Assembly (NCBI RefSeq): GCF_000499845.2 | Contig: NC_023756.2 | Location: 47,455,429-47,519,428 of the forward strand | Direction of reading: 5' to 3' | DNA: 64,000 nt | From: Phaseolus vulgaris | Taxonomy: Eukaryota; Streptophyta; Magnoliopsida; Fabales; Fabaceae | Shown: positions 38,688 to 53,361 of the stretch, in pieces | Position numbering within the stretch: position 1 is the stretch's first letter | How the letters are laid out: each line of letters opens with the position of its first letter | Translations under genes and position numbers: made by a program | The notes under the pieces: model-generated | Seen by the model: only the letters and a program-made list of their open reading frames with translations | Databases searched by the model: none | Told to the model about the DNA's origin: nothing

Positions 38688-41600
38688 ATGGCTGAATCTG
38701 TTTCAGTGGACATGGAGGTGATCTTTCTAGGCGGAAAGGTTTCTTCTTTTCTGCCTTTTTCTTTCTAGTTCTAAACTTTCTTCTAATGGGTACATTTCTC
38801 TCCATTAGCCTCTTCCAATTTCTCTTTTCACGACACCCCTTTTGCTCAAGAGTTTTTCCTGAAGAACCCTTAACAACACTTTTGCATAATTGGGAATTTT
38901 TTAGTTGATCAATTCAGCTCGAGGGTGATTTTGTTTTCCTTCTCTTGTTGTATGTTTTGCATCGCCAATCCATTGGGATTATGGAGATTTTAACATGTCA
39001 GGTGGCTGATCTTCACATTCCATATATCATATATGCCTCAGAGTTTTGTGAATTGTGATTGTCCTTCTTTACATTGAGCTATTTCGTATTTGATCTCTTG
39101 GATTACCATTTTGAATTTCCGTTTTTTGTTTATTTATTTTGAGCTTTTATCAGGCTTCTCATACAATTAAGTGTGCCAACATGGATTTAGCGAGTTTTGG
39201 AAGAAATGGTTTTTACCTTTGCATTTGCAGCATTGGATGCGGTTCAGATGATATGGGAAATTTTATTGTTGTTTTCCTTTTCATTTTATTCTTCTTTTTT
39301 TGTTTTTTTTAGGTGGGGTCAAGGGTTCTTCTTTTCTTTTTCTACCTCATGTATTTTATATGATGATGTTCATCGCTTTGAAGGAATTGGATCCTTTGTG
39401 GTTTGGCTTTTCTGTCTCATCGGTTCTCTCAAAGTGCATTACAGTCTATAAGAATCATCGCTGTGCCTTTCTTTCTTAGCTTTTGATCATTATTGTACTT
39501 GAGCCAATTCTATCTGTTGCTTTGTTCTTTATATACGTATCGGTTATTTATTGGATTAGGTAAAGTCGTTTTTTATATAACATTTTAAGATACTGTCCTC
39601 ATTTCACTACCTTTACCTTGTTTTGTTTATTGAAGATACAATGATTGCAATCTGGCAGTACTTATATCATTTCTCTTTTTTTTCAAACTCAATTGCTTGT
39701 TAGTTTGGGTCATCCAAAAAGAGGGGTAGGGGCACATGGGCAGCCATGTTAGTGAATAAATAATTTAGAGAAGTTTGACACAGTTTTTCATTACTTGGAT
39801 GGAGTACATACAAAATAAAGGATATCCTTTGCTTTACAGGGACGTTCTTTATCACTAGAAAGTTTGCTTCAATTTTTGTGCATCTTTGCCCCACTTTCTT
39901 TTCTTCTTTTTTTTGTATTTTTGCCATACACTTACTTCAGAATATTATTTTAGGAACATCATATTCGAACGGGCTGTGGTTCTGTATCTGTTATAGTATG
40001 TGGCGATCAAGACAAACCACCTCTGATCACTTATCCAGATGTAGCATTAAATTGTAAGTGGAGTCATTTTCATTTTTCTTGTGACCACATTACTCTTGTT
40101 TAAAATGCAAGAATCATTTTTTCCCCTGCTGTTCTTAAATTTATTGCTTAGTTCTTTGTGAGCATGTTAATGGTTGTATGGGTTTATGTATGATGAGGCA
40201 TTGTCTTATTTATTTCATTGTATTGAGGCAGATATGTCTTGTTTCCAAGGATTATTTTTCTGTCCAGAGGCAGCTTCTTTGCTTCTTCACAACTTCTGCA
40301 TATATCATATCAATCCCCCTGGGCATGAGGTTTGTAAGTTTTCCACTTAAATGCAATTTTTATTGCATTTAAAACTGAATATTATTATTTACATAGTTTG
40401 TGTGGAAATTCCACAAGAGTTTTTGTAGTTGGGAGCTCCAGCAGTTTGTCCCGATGATCCAATCCCTTCTGCTGAAAACTTAGCAGATCAAATAATTGAG
40501 GTTCTGAACTATTTTCGGTAACTACGATATAATTACTCTGCTCTTTTAGTATTGTTAGCTTTCATTTTTTGAAACTGTTCCATATACACATCCATTATAG
40601 AAAGAGACAGATCACTTCTGGTTCTTTTCATAGTTATGCACTAAAGTTGAAAGGGAGCAAAAGAAATCTAATTGTGTGATACATTTACTGATTGCATGAA
40701 CTATTTCCTTGTCCAGGCTTGGTGCAGTGATGTGTATGGGAGCATCAGCTGGGGCTTACATTCTTTCGCTATTCGCCGTATGTACATTATTGGAATTTGA
40801 AGAGAGGGGGGCTGTTTAGCCATTTCTTAGTAGCTTTTTTATTTAAAAAATTATACATGATATATTTTAATACAAAGCCAATCTTATGTTCTGTTATTTT
40901 GCCTATTTCAATGCAGACAAAATATAGGGAGCGTGTTGTTGGCTTAATACTTGTATCTCCCTTGTGCAAAGCTCCTTCTTGGACTGAATGGTTTTATAAT
41001 AAGGTTTCTTTAAAATGCCTGCAGTTTGTGCGCTCACAAATTCTCAGGTTTGATAACTTTACTAAACTGAGACTGCTTTTAATTTTAGGTGATGTCAAAT
41101 TTGCTATATTTCTATGGTGTGTGTGGTGTGTTGAAAGAGTGTCTCCTCCAGCGCTACTTCAGCAAGGTATTGTAATGCAAGGATCTTAGCCCTCTTCTAT
41201 TTCCTCGTTTATTATGTTACAAGTTTTCATGGCCAACATTAACAGGAAGTTCGTGGTGATGCTGAATTCCCAGAATCAGAGATAGTTCAAGCTTGCAGAA
41301 AAGTATGTGCAAAGTTAATTATTTTCTCTTTATTTCCTTGCTCTTTATTCTTTTCTCTGCTGCATTTACCTCACTCTGGTTCTTTCTCTCTATTTGATTC
41401 CAGCTACTAGATGAGAGAAAGAGCATCAATATCTTTCGGTTTCTTCAGGCTATTAATGAGTAAGATCTGCTTGGATAAATCTCATAAGAAAATAAAGAAT
41501 ATAAAACAAATTGAGTTTCTTTCTAGCTAAAATCAAATTAAGTACTTCTGTTTTTAAAAGGTTAGATGTAAGATCTTTTATAAAGTTTGATTTTATTTTG

Positions 41601-42351
41601 AGAGAAACCCAATTCACTTTCACCTACTTATTTTCTTCTCCTAGTGCTTGTACTTTTTTAATGTGGATATGCCTTTACTCAACTGAGTTAGCACATTTAT
41701 GTTCTCCAAATTCGCTTGCAAACTTGCAGGAGACCTGATATAACAGAAAGATTGAAGAGATTAAAATGTCGTACACTTATTTTTGTTGGGGACAGCTCTC
41801 CTTTCCATTCTGAGGCTCTTCATATGACTTCAAAACTTGATAAGAGATACACGGCCTTGGTCGAGGTAAGTGGAAGAATGTTCGTCATTACATGTAACAT
41901 GAATGTACATAACTACTATATACATACATGCACAGACATAAATATATTTAAATGGTTTGTCATTGGATTTGTGAGTTTCCCCAACATATTTTCCTGGTTA
42001 ACTTTATGATTCTGTGAACCTAACCACTGGTTGATTATGATAACAAATTGTGAATGCATGCATTGCATAATGTCATTTATTATGTGGAAAAGCATTGATA
42101 AGTATGCATGAAGCATGTTTGAGAGTGGATTGATCTGGCAGGTCCAGGGTTGTGGATCAATGGTTACAGAGGAACAGCCACATGCAATGCTGGTTCCTAT
42201 GGAGTACTTTCTAATGGGATATGGGTTGTATAGGCCATGCCATCGCAGTGGCAGCCCAAGGAGCCCTCTCAGTCCATCTTGCATCTCTCCTGAGCTTCTT
42301 TCCCCAGAGAGCATGGGATTGAAACTAAAGCCTATAAAGACACGTGTTTAA
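38688..42351 (+). CDS. NDL3: NDR / N-MYC downregulated-like protein (NDL)
   Basis: Eleven exons: 38688-38738, 39954-40053, 40232-40329, 40429-40517, 40717-40777, 40917-41003, 41089-41166, 41246-41302, 41404-41459, 41730-41865, 42142-42351; 340 aa, all GT-AG and in frame. It is an alpha/beta-hydrolase-fold NDR-family protein: '[12 protein letters not shown]' and '[12 protein letters not shown]' near the N-terminus, then '[12 protein letters not shown]', where the family's degenerate nucleophile elbow lacks a catalytic Ser in the classical GxSxG context. 'LILVSPLC' and '[12 protein letters not shown]' follow. Plant NDL proteins bind the G-beta subunit AGB1 and modulate auxin transport and root growth; they are regarded as non-enzymatic. 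The C-terminus is Ser/Pro-rich. Naming it NDL3 rests on the chromosome 2 block comparison (At2g19620, memory); NDL1/NDL2 are not excluded. Confidence 0.93.
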
Positions 42352-42525
42352 CTGCAACTTTGATGAGGAGGAGCTACACACATTTGCATATGTACTTTAT
42401 AGCAGCCTTTCTTCTTCTATTGATTTTTCTAAATTTTTTATTGTTTGAGATGAATAGAGAGGAGATGGCGGGTTGTAGATATAGAAAGGGATATTCAGAA
42501 TCCCTGGAAGTGAATTAATATATAC

Positions 42526-42563
<38 letters not shown>

Positions 42564-43802
42564 TTAGGTATAATAATAATATATTTGGGTTCGTTACACT
42601 TGTAGTCAGTCACAAAGGAACCACGGAGCTGTATATGATGTACATTCCATATGGACTCCAAATTCATTTATGGAGATGAGCAATCAATAACCCATTCAGA
42701 CTCTTTCATTTTAACATCTTTCCCAGAGCTTCAAATCTTCTTCTTTTTCTCACTTTCACACACTTAACAACCATGTTCATTCTTGCATTGTTTTTTTCTT
42801 TGTTACTCCACTAATTCAGTGTTAAAAAGAGGACTTTCAGGGTCAATGTGAAAAAGGGTTACTCTCTTACAATGCAGTGAAGGAAGTTTGTTGAAACATT
42901 TCTTTCGAACAGGATTGTGTTTGAAGGAAAATAATGAATAAAGGGTATTATTTATATAGAATAAATAAAATGTTAAAGTGAAGGACCAAGAGTTACAGAG
43001 TCAATTCCTTCTGATTCTTATAATGTGTCACGCCACCAATTTTAATCATTTCAAGTTCATTTCTTAACTTTTCAATTTCTGACATTTTTTGTACTTACGC
43101 TACTAAATTCTTCAATATCAAGACTTCATTGTTTAAACTTGAGGTAGTAAGCATAATACTTCAATTCATCAAAGTAAATTCTTCAAATCTAGAATTCAAT
43201 TAAATGGAAAAACAGTTTTTATCAGTATGCTCAAAACAGTTATTTAGAGCTCCCCTGCCACTGCATTAATTAAAGATTCGGGCAGTTTGGAAGATTCTCT
43301 AATTTTTTTCACCAAAGATATGCTAACCTTTTACCAAAAGATCCTTTTCAGAGTACAAAATTGCTTCATTTATGCAGCTTCATTTGAAGTTACATGCATA
43401 TCTAGATTACCAAAAGGCAAAAGCAAATAAAATGTAAGGCACACAAAGAGGAGAATAATAGGAAAAAGGCCTCTGCGGATACAAATTTCAGCCTTAATAT
43501 CAGACATTACTAACATAATATAATACAAAAAGAAAACTAAGCAGCTTCTTAAGAAAGTTCAAGTGCAATTGCAATGTAACTGCACCAAAAACTCGTTAGA
43601 GCCTGCCTGAACTAAATTAGCAAACCCGGAAACACAATGCTGACAAAACTGATGAGGCTGCACACTTCTCACGCCTTGAGACCTCACATGATGTAAAGGA
43701 TCCCCAACTACATCACAAAAAGGGACTGTGGTAGCTATCTAGTTGGAGTAAGTAAATAACATGGTTGTGGCTTTAACACTGATATCAGTATGTTATTCTA
43801 GC
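42352..43802. other. Gene-free spacer between convergent genes
   Basis: Contains the NDL 3' UTR and the 3' flank of the 513-aa gene. A (TATG/TATA)n microsatellite lies at about 42518-42562. No gene is recognised. Confidence 0.5.
42518..42562. repeat. Imperfect (TATATG)n microsatellite
   Basis: Alternating 'tatatatatg' and 'tatgtatata' blocks about 45 bp long, downstream of the NDL gene. Confidence 0.85.
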
Positions 43803-46169
43803 TTATGCATCTGTATCTGAGATCGGGTCCTCAACTTCACTCTCACCACTTGAACTATCATCTGCGGTTGAAGTCCTGGCTTTGACTGGCTCAGAGTTTT
43901 GATGGAGATCATATTTGACAAATTTAATTTTCTTTTCACTGTGTTTTCCTTTTCGTTTCCGATCGGGTAACTTCATAGTTTGGGCAGCAGCTACAAACGC
44001 ATCACTAATCAAGTTGTTTTGCTTATCATCCTCACCTGCATTTCCCTCTTCCCCAGCATTATCAACATAAAAAAGGTCACCATCTGCTATCTTTCTCTCC
44101 AAGTTACTTGCAGGGTGCTCGGGTTTGGAAATATCAAGACCTGATGTAGCATGGCTTTTTAAAATATCATCATCTTCAAAAACTCTGATCCCTCGGTTCT
44201 CAAGGCTCAGCAGCCAATCTATTAAGTAGATTAAACAGTGAATAAAGAAAATATTTTAGGTGTATAATGCATTGAGCACCATATCTGATCAGAAATATAA
44301 GTTGCAGATCTACTTACGTATAAGAGCTCTGGGAGAGGATCCATTAGCTTTGCCTACTTTTTCCTCCAAAACATTCTGGCTTGTAACCCATTTAACTATT
44401 TGCAATGGCAATCCAGAAGCAGAAAATGCCTTGATATAAGAGATAGCTCTATTCTGGTCACCAAGTCCCCTATATTGATACAGAATTAGAATTTACACCA
44501 TGTAAAAAAATGAGAGAACTATATACACATAATACAATAATTAATTCCTCATAGTATCATACCTAAAATACTCCACAGCCCCGTGAGTAGCAACCAATCT
44601 CGTCAAGGTGAGGTTTTTTATGTACTTGACATTTGAATAGAGGAAAGGGTAGTCCACCAATAGTACAGCATCAAACAAAACTTTCCTTGATAGAATTTCA
44701 TCTTCAGGTTTCTGCACGGACAGAGATAGAAGGAAACACCTTTTAGAATCCCAACATTCTGATGAATGGACCAAGGAAATAAACAAGGGTAAGTGTAAAA
44801 CTATGAAAAGTTTGATTGTACTAGCAATAGCCGTGGTCTAAAATTATGGTGTTGGACTGTTGTGCAATGGAAATGAGAACAAATACCCTTTCTAACTACA
44901 TACATCAAATATGAAAGAAAGGACATAAACTTATGGCGAATACAAGGATAAAATACTGACCAGTATTGAGATAAAAGGCAATGGTGTCTCCAATGCCGTC
45001 CTCATAAGGATCTCTGGTCACACAAAAGATAAATCCACGTTAAATAGAAACCATAAAAATGAGAATCCAAGTAAGAGAAGAGTTGAAGCAAATGATCAAG
45101 TGCTTCTAATGGGAACTCTTCCATGACCCAGCTGAATTCAATCGTGAAAAGGTTAAAAATAAAAATTCATGGACAAAATGCACCAAATATGCAAGTAACT
45201 TGGCCCATGGAAAGTTCATGCATTTCATAGAGAACATTATAGTGCAAAACTATAATTTCACTGCTACACTCAATTGCTTAAGCTACTACAAGACTACAAG
45301 TGGTTGCCTATAAAACAGAAAATTTAGAGTTACATTGACATGTATATGAAAAGTAAGGGGAAACTGAGATATAAATAAAAAGCAAAACCTTACTAACCCA
45401 AAAAGTACGTGTTCTGAAAGCTAGATATTGAGCTAACAGCCCAACTCTTCAGCTTCGATTCCAATCCATCCCTTGACGTTGCCAGATGAAAAGAAAGACA
45501 AAGTTTCAATAACAACACTTCCATGATAATAGCACCACCCAAGTAATCAACATGAAACCCTTTGGAACAAATCCAGCCACAAACATCACTGCTCACAAGA
45601 GGTAACAAAGATTCAACCGCTTCATCATTCATGTCCACCCAAAGACGAGCCAAATCAGTGAAAGGAAAAATCAATCTCGAGGATTCAGATTCCTCCTCAT
45701 AAACCTTGTTATGACAAGAAAGGCTTATATACCCAAGAACTACATCCACCAAAGACTTCACCTCCCTCATAGCTTTCTTCTCTCTCTTGCATCTCAATTC
45801 CCTCCCTAACAGCTCCACCATCACTCCGTGAAGCGCAAAAACAACAGGAGCCAGCAAAACGATGCTCTTTGAAGCACAAACAGAACCTGAACACGCAGAA
45901 AGCAACTGAAACAAGTCTTTCGCGGCCAATATCATATCCAAGGCATCGCCTTTCTCCGGGTTACGTCCACGAAAGCTTATTGCAGCATAGGCCCATATCG
46001 CCTCGAAGGGTGGATCAACCTTCGCTTGCATCAATTCGTAAAACGTAGAGACGAAAGGAGACAAATTTGGAGATTCTTTGGAAATCTCAGACAAGAGTTC
46101 TTGCATTGAGTGTTTCAGCTTGAGGGCGTAGTTCTCACCCACTAAAGGGACCAAATCTGTGGCCTCCAT
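43803..46169 (-). CDS. Unrecognised 513-aa plant protein
   Basis: Five exons on the minus strand: 46169-45398, 45013-44961, 44711-44563, 44469-44318, 44218-43803; junctions GT-AG, frame continuous. I cannot name the family. The N-terminal two thirds (1 to about 375) is Leu-rich and looks all-helical, with repeated amphipathic segments ('LVDVVLGYISLSC', 'IIMEVLLLKLCLSF'), suggesting an ARM/HEAT-like or other helical scaffold. The last ~130 residues are hydrophilic. They include an acidic run after a 'VFEDDD' segment, a basic patch 'KRKGKHSEKK' that could be a nuclear signal, and a Ser/Asp/Glu tail ending 'PISDTDA'. The start ATG at 46169 is followed by a plausible N-terminus. It is head-to-head with the saposin/canopy-like gene, 504 bp apart. 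Confidence 0.8.
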
Positions 46170-46673
46170 TGGAGAAGAGAAGAGTGCTTAATCGATGTTC
46201 AAAAGTATTTTGTACAAATCTGATTTCTAGGGTTTATAAGAGAAGGGTTTTAGTAATTATTTGGTGCCCGGTTCGAACCGGTTTTGTATTGACTCTTACG
46301 TGGACTGTAAAAATTGGATTTTTTTAGGGGAAATTTGAAATCTCAATCATAAAATTAAGAGAGCACTACGTGTTTGCTTTCTCCTCATTGGTGGAGAATA
46401 TGGGACCTAGCATTTTTTGCTTATCTGGACCAATCAAATGACCTAAAAAGGGGTAATTTTATGGGCGTAACCGTAATAAGACCAAGAATTTAGAATTATT
46501 TTAAGATTATTATATAAATATAATAACGGGGTTTTTCTTGATGGTTGATCAATTTGGTGTGTTACTCACGTACCCACCGAATCGTACAGTTTAATTTGGT
46601 GAAAATTTTGATCTTTCTAAGAATCAGCTGCTGGTACTATCCGAGGTGGTTGCAGTGTGGTGTTGTTTGGAAG
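46170..46673. promoter_or_regulatory. 504-bp shared intergenic region of a head-to-head gene pair
   Basis: Separates the start codons of the 513-aa gene (-) and the saposin/canopy-like gene (+), so it must hold both promoters. ACGT-core sequences are visible ('ttacgtggac' near 46298; 'actacgtgt' near 46366), along with 'gaccaatcaaat' (a CCAAT box, near 46430) and a 'tatataaata' box (46510-46519). Co-regulation is inference. Confidence 0.5.
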
Positions 46674-49002
46674 ATGAAGGGAGTGTTTTGGGTCTTAGTT
46701 GTAGCAGTGGTGGTTGCAGCATGGATGCCCCTCTCACACTGTTCCAAGAAACCGGTTGGGGTGGCTAGAAAGGAGGACATTCCGTACATAAGGTGTCAAG
46801 TGTGTGAGAAGCTCGCTAAGGAGTTGCATCAGCAGGTTCAGAAAAAGCAAGCTGAGATCTCTCCCAAGAAGGTTCTTTTCTTGTTTTTTTGTTCTCCTGA
46901 ATTGCTTCCTTGAATTTGTTTCAGAGCTGATTTGTAGGCTTTTTGGTGGAAGATAGATATTCAATGATTTTGTGTATTTCTGTGTTAGATCTCTGAGTAC
47001 CAGATCATTGAGATAGCGGAGAATGTTTGTAATCTGAAAAAAGCAGAAGCGGATTGGATATTGCGCATAGATATTGTGGAGGAAGGAGATAGGCTGCAGG
47101 TAAGAGGACTCAACTTGTTTGATTCTAATTTTTATTTTGAGTTTGACATTGTTATGCCATTTTCCTCCCCATTTGTTGCAACCTTGTACTTTGTTTGGAT
47201 TGTGAATGGAACAAGTATAAGTCTTACTTAGATGTTGTTTTTCCAACTTCCTTTCTCATTATCAGCTTGAGGAACAAGACTCTGAAGGACAATGCAATTC
47301 GGAATGCAAGACAATTGAGCGAGCCTGTCAGGATGTAAGTGTGTATTTCAAATTCAAATTTACACCTTCTCAGTGCTTTTGTTTGTCACCAGTGAATCTC
47401 AATATTACTGGCTTATGTGAGAGAGTTGAATAAAGGAACAAGTTTCACTGAATATCTATTTCTCAATCAAATGAGATTACTATGTTAGTGTGTTGATGTT
47501 GTTGTACTGTTCATCATCTGAAGTGTACTTCCTTGCACTGGTTTGTATTTGTTGTGTTTTTTAAATATCCACATTTCAAGGTGGTATCTTGTAAATCTTT
47601 ATGCTGAGATGTTTGTGATTACTAAATTGGTAATGTGGAATTTGCAGGTTATTGGATATTCGGATACTGATGTTGCTGAATATTTATATAGTTCCAAGCC
47701 CGATATTGATTCATTGCGCAATTATCTCTGCAAAGACCTTACTAAAGCATGCAGTACCAAGCCACCTCCTGTCCCTAAGGTAACTATAGTTTGAAATTGA
47801 TGCTTCTATTAATATGGTTATGATTGGCATACACTTTTCTTGTGAACTTATGGATGCATGGAAATTGATTGTTGAACATAATCTTCTTTTTTGGTTTTGA
47901 AATTTATTTTTTGAATACCAAGACATGCACCAACTCAATCATGAAATACTTTTCAGCTTCAATAAGTATCAAGTGTTGATTCCTGAACAAAGGGTTGTTA
48001 CCGATTAACTATTTTCCACGTATTAACTTCATATATAGAAATGGTTTTTGACCAGGAATGCTGTTTCTCTCTACCTTTGCCTTTAATTTTTGTTAATGTC
48101 TTCACTGAACATCGGGGTAAAGTGCTAGTTTCTTTATTGTTATAAAAATATAATCTGTGATTACTTTATCATTGCCGTTTGATGATGTGGTTGAGTTCTT
48201 TTTGGAAAATCTTGTTATTTTCATCATGAAGATATCTATTTGTGTTGCAGAACAGAGCACCTGGAGAACCATTTGCTGCAAAGTCTTCCAAGGAGGCTGA
48301 AATGGAAAAACTGCTGAAATCAATGGAGGTATTTTACCTTTTCTGTCCTTGTTTATATTTTATATTTTAGAATAAAAATATATGCACTGACAGTATAAAG
48401 GTGCGTTACATTGACATGCTGCCTTAAATGATCATGTATGTTAAGATTTTCTGACTTTCATAATAATTATCTGAAAAATTATACTAAGGATTCTGATTGG
48501 TTATCAATGCAAAAACTTTTACACTAATAATACATGCTTAATAAACTCTTGCTTGCTCTATGTTACTGGTTGTACATTATGATCACGTTGCATTTCCTTC
48601 TGGTTCAGGGCATGCCTGGAGCACCAGGCATGAAAATGTACTCGAGGGATGATTTAATGAACATGAACAATTTTGGTGGTGAAGATGGTGATGATGAAGA
48701 TGAAGACGAGGATGATGAGACGAACTTCCCATCAAAATTGGTATGAACTGTCCCTTTCATTCATGTTGATTGAAATTTCTTGATAAAGAGTGATGGTTTG
48801 AGTAAACTGCATGTTCTAGGGAAAAGTTTTGAAGGCAAAAGAAAGTGGAAAAAGAGACTGGAAACAGGTGATAAAAAAGGGAATTGAGGACACAAGCAAG
48901 ACACTGAAGAAACATGCAAACAAAGTTTCTAATCATATACGACAGTGGTGGAGGGGAAAGAAGAGAACCACTTCAAAGAAGGGAGGGAAGCAAGAGCTTT
49001 AA
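46674..49002 (+). CDS. Saposin-B / canopy-like (MSAP, DUF3456) secretory-pathway protein
   Basis: Seven exons: 46674-46871, 46989-47099, 47266-47334, 47648-47779, 48251-48328, 48609-48740, 48820-49002; 300 aa. A signal peptide (about 1-23: Val/Ala-rich core ending near 'SHCS') sends it to the ER. The mature N-terminal domain has eight cysteines (C41, C44, C80, C113, C117, C124, C154, C161) spaced as in saposin-like/canopy proteins, with 'CQVCEKLAKEL' at the start. A linker with a strongly acidic run (about 221-234) and a basic Lys-rich C-terminus follow. Animal canopy proteins are ER chaperone partners of Toll-like and other receptors; the plant role is unclear. Arabidopsis relatives are At1g42480 and, in the syntenic block, At4g29520 (from memory). 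The ATG at 46674 is the first to place the signal peptide at the N-terminus. Confidence 0.9.
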
Positions 49003-50234
49003 TGCTGATATGTATTCCCTGACCGTTGGAACAAAATTACATCACCACGTTTGGTTACTGATTACTGATATGGACATGAATTGGAAGGAATATCATTTGA
49101 GAACTTCACCATCACCACTTGGAATCATTGGTTTTGCAGTCAAGGATGTGCTATCTAATGTGTTTTGGTGAGTCATTTGTTGTCTGATGATGATGTATGT
49201 GAAGGGTGTACACTCAGCTAACCTTTTCAGAGGATAAAAAATACTCTTTTTTGAGATTTATGCATCGATATTTTTAGACAAGTTTTGGAAATTTAGTGCT
49301 ATTTGGAATTGAAAAACTACCCAGAAGCTGAAAATTTTATTTTAATGGATATTGATAAACAAATGTATGCAGAGATATAAGTCAATAGAACAAATCTATT
49401 TATTATATTTTTATTTTAAGTAAAATGATTTTTTATTTACTTTCATGCGCTTATTGGTACTCCTATTAAAAAAATCTTTATGCCAATATTTGTTCATCAA
49501 ATTAGAAACTTCAAAGTTTATACTTAAAATTAGTATTAAGTAAAAAAGGATACATCATATTAGAAATAAACAATCCCTTATGGGAAGTAATTATGTTATA
49601 CATGGACAGTAATATGTTTTGAAAGGGCCAATATGTGATTGAGTCGAATCAATCTTCTAAAAAGAATATAACAATAAAATTATGTGTAGTCGTTTCTATC
49701 AGTTCTTGTACAATTTACAACATTCAAGGAATAATTTGAACAAAAAATTCATTTTTGAAAGACTAATATTTGACAATTTGTGTATATATTTTATTAACTT
49801 TTTGATTTATTTACAAGAGCGATATTCAAAGATGAAATTAATAATTTATTCAAAATCTCATGGTATCTCGATACCCACCTCATGATTTGAAAAGAAAAAT
49901 AGCATGGACATTATAACAGTAAAGAACACATTTCTAATCCTTTAAACAAACATGGCAGGCATAATTATTGTAATTTGCAAGTAATCACATATGTTTGCTT
50001 ATGAATTGTCAATCTCCAGGCAAGAGGGGGGGAAACATAATAAAATGGTAAACAATAAATAGATTTCAAATTATATCATTTCATGGAAACATAATGTTCA
50101 AATACTTGAAAGAATTCAAATAAATAGGCAAACATGTTACATTCATTAAAAGCTAGCCTCTAGTTTAAAATAGAAGCAGCAATTGTCAAAATCTTACAAA
50201 CTGCATGAGCCAACCAATAAACCAAAAACCAGGT
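49003..50234. other. Gene-free spacer between convergent genes
   Basis: Holds the 3' UTRs of the saposin-like gene (+) and of PRMT1 (-). AT-rich; no feature is recognised. Short ORFs are low-complexity. Confidence 0.5.
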
Positions 50235-53361
<3,127 letters not shown>

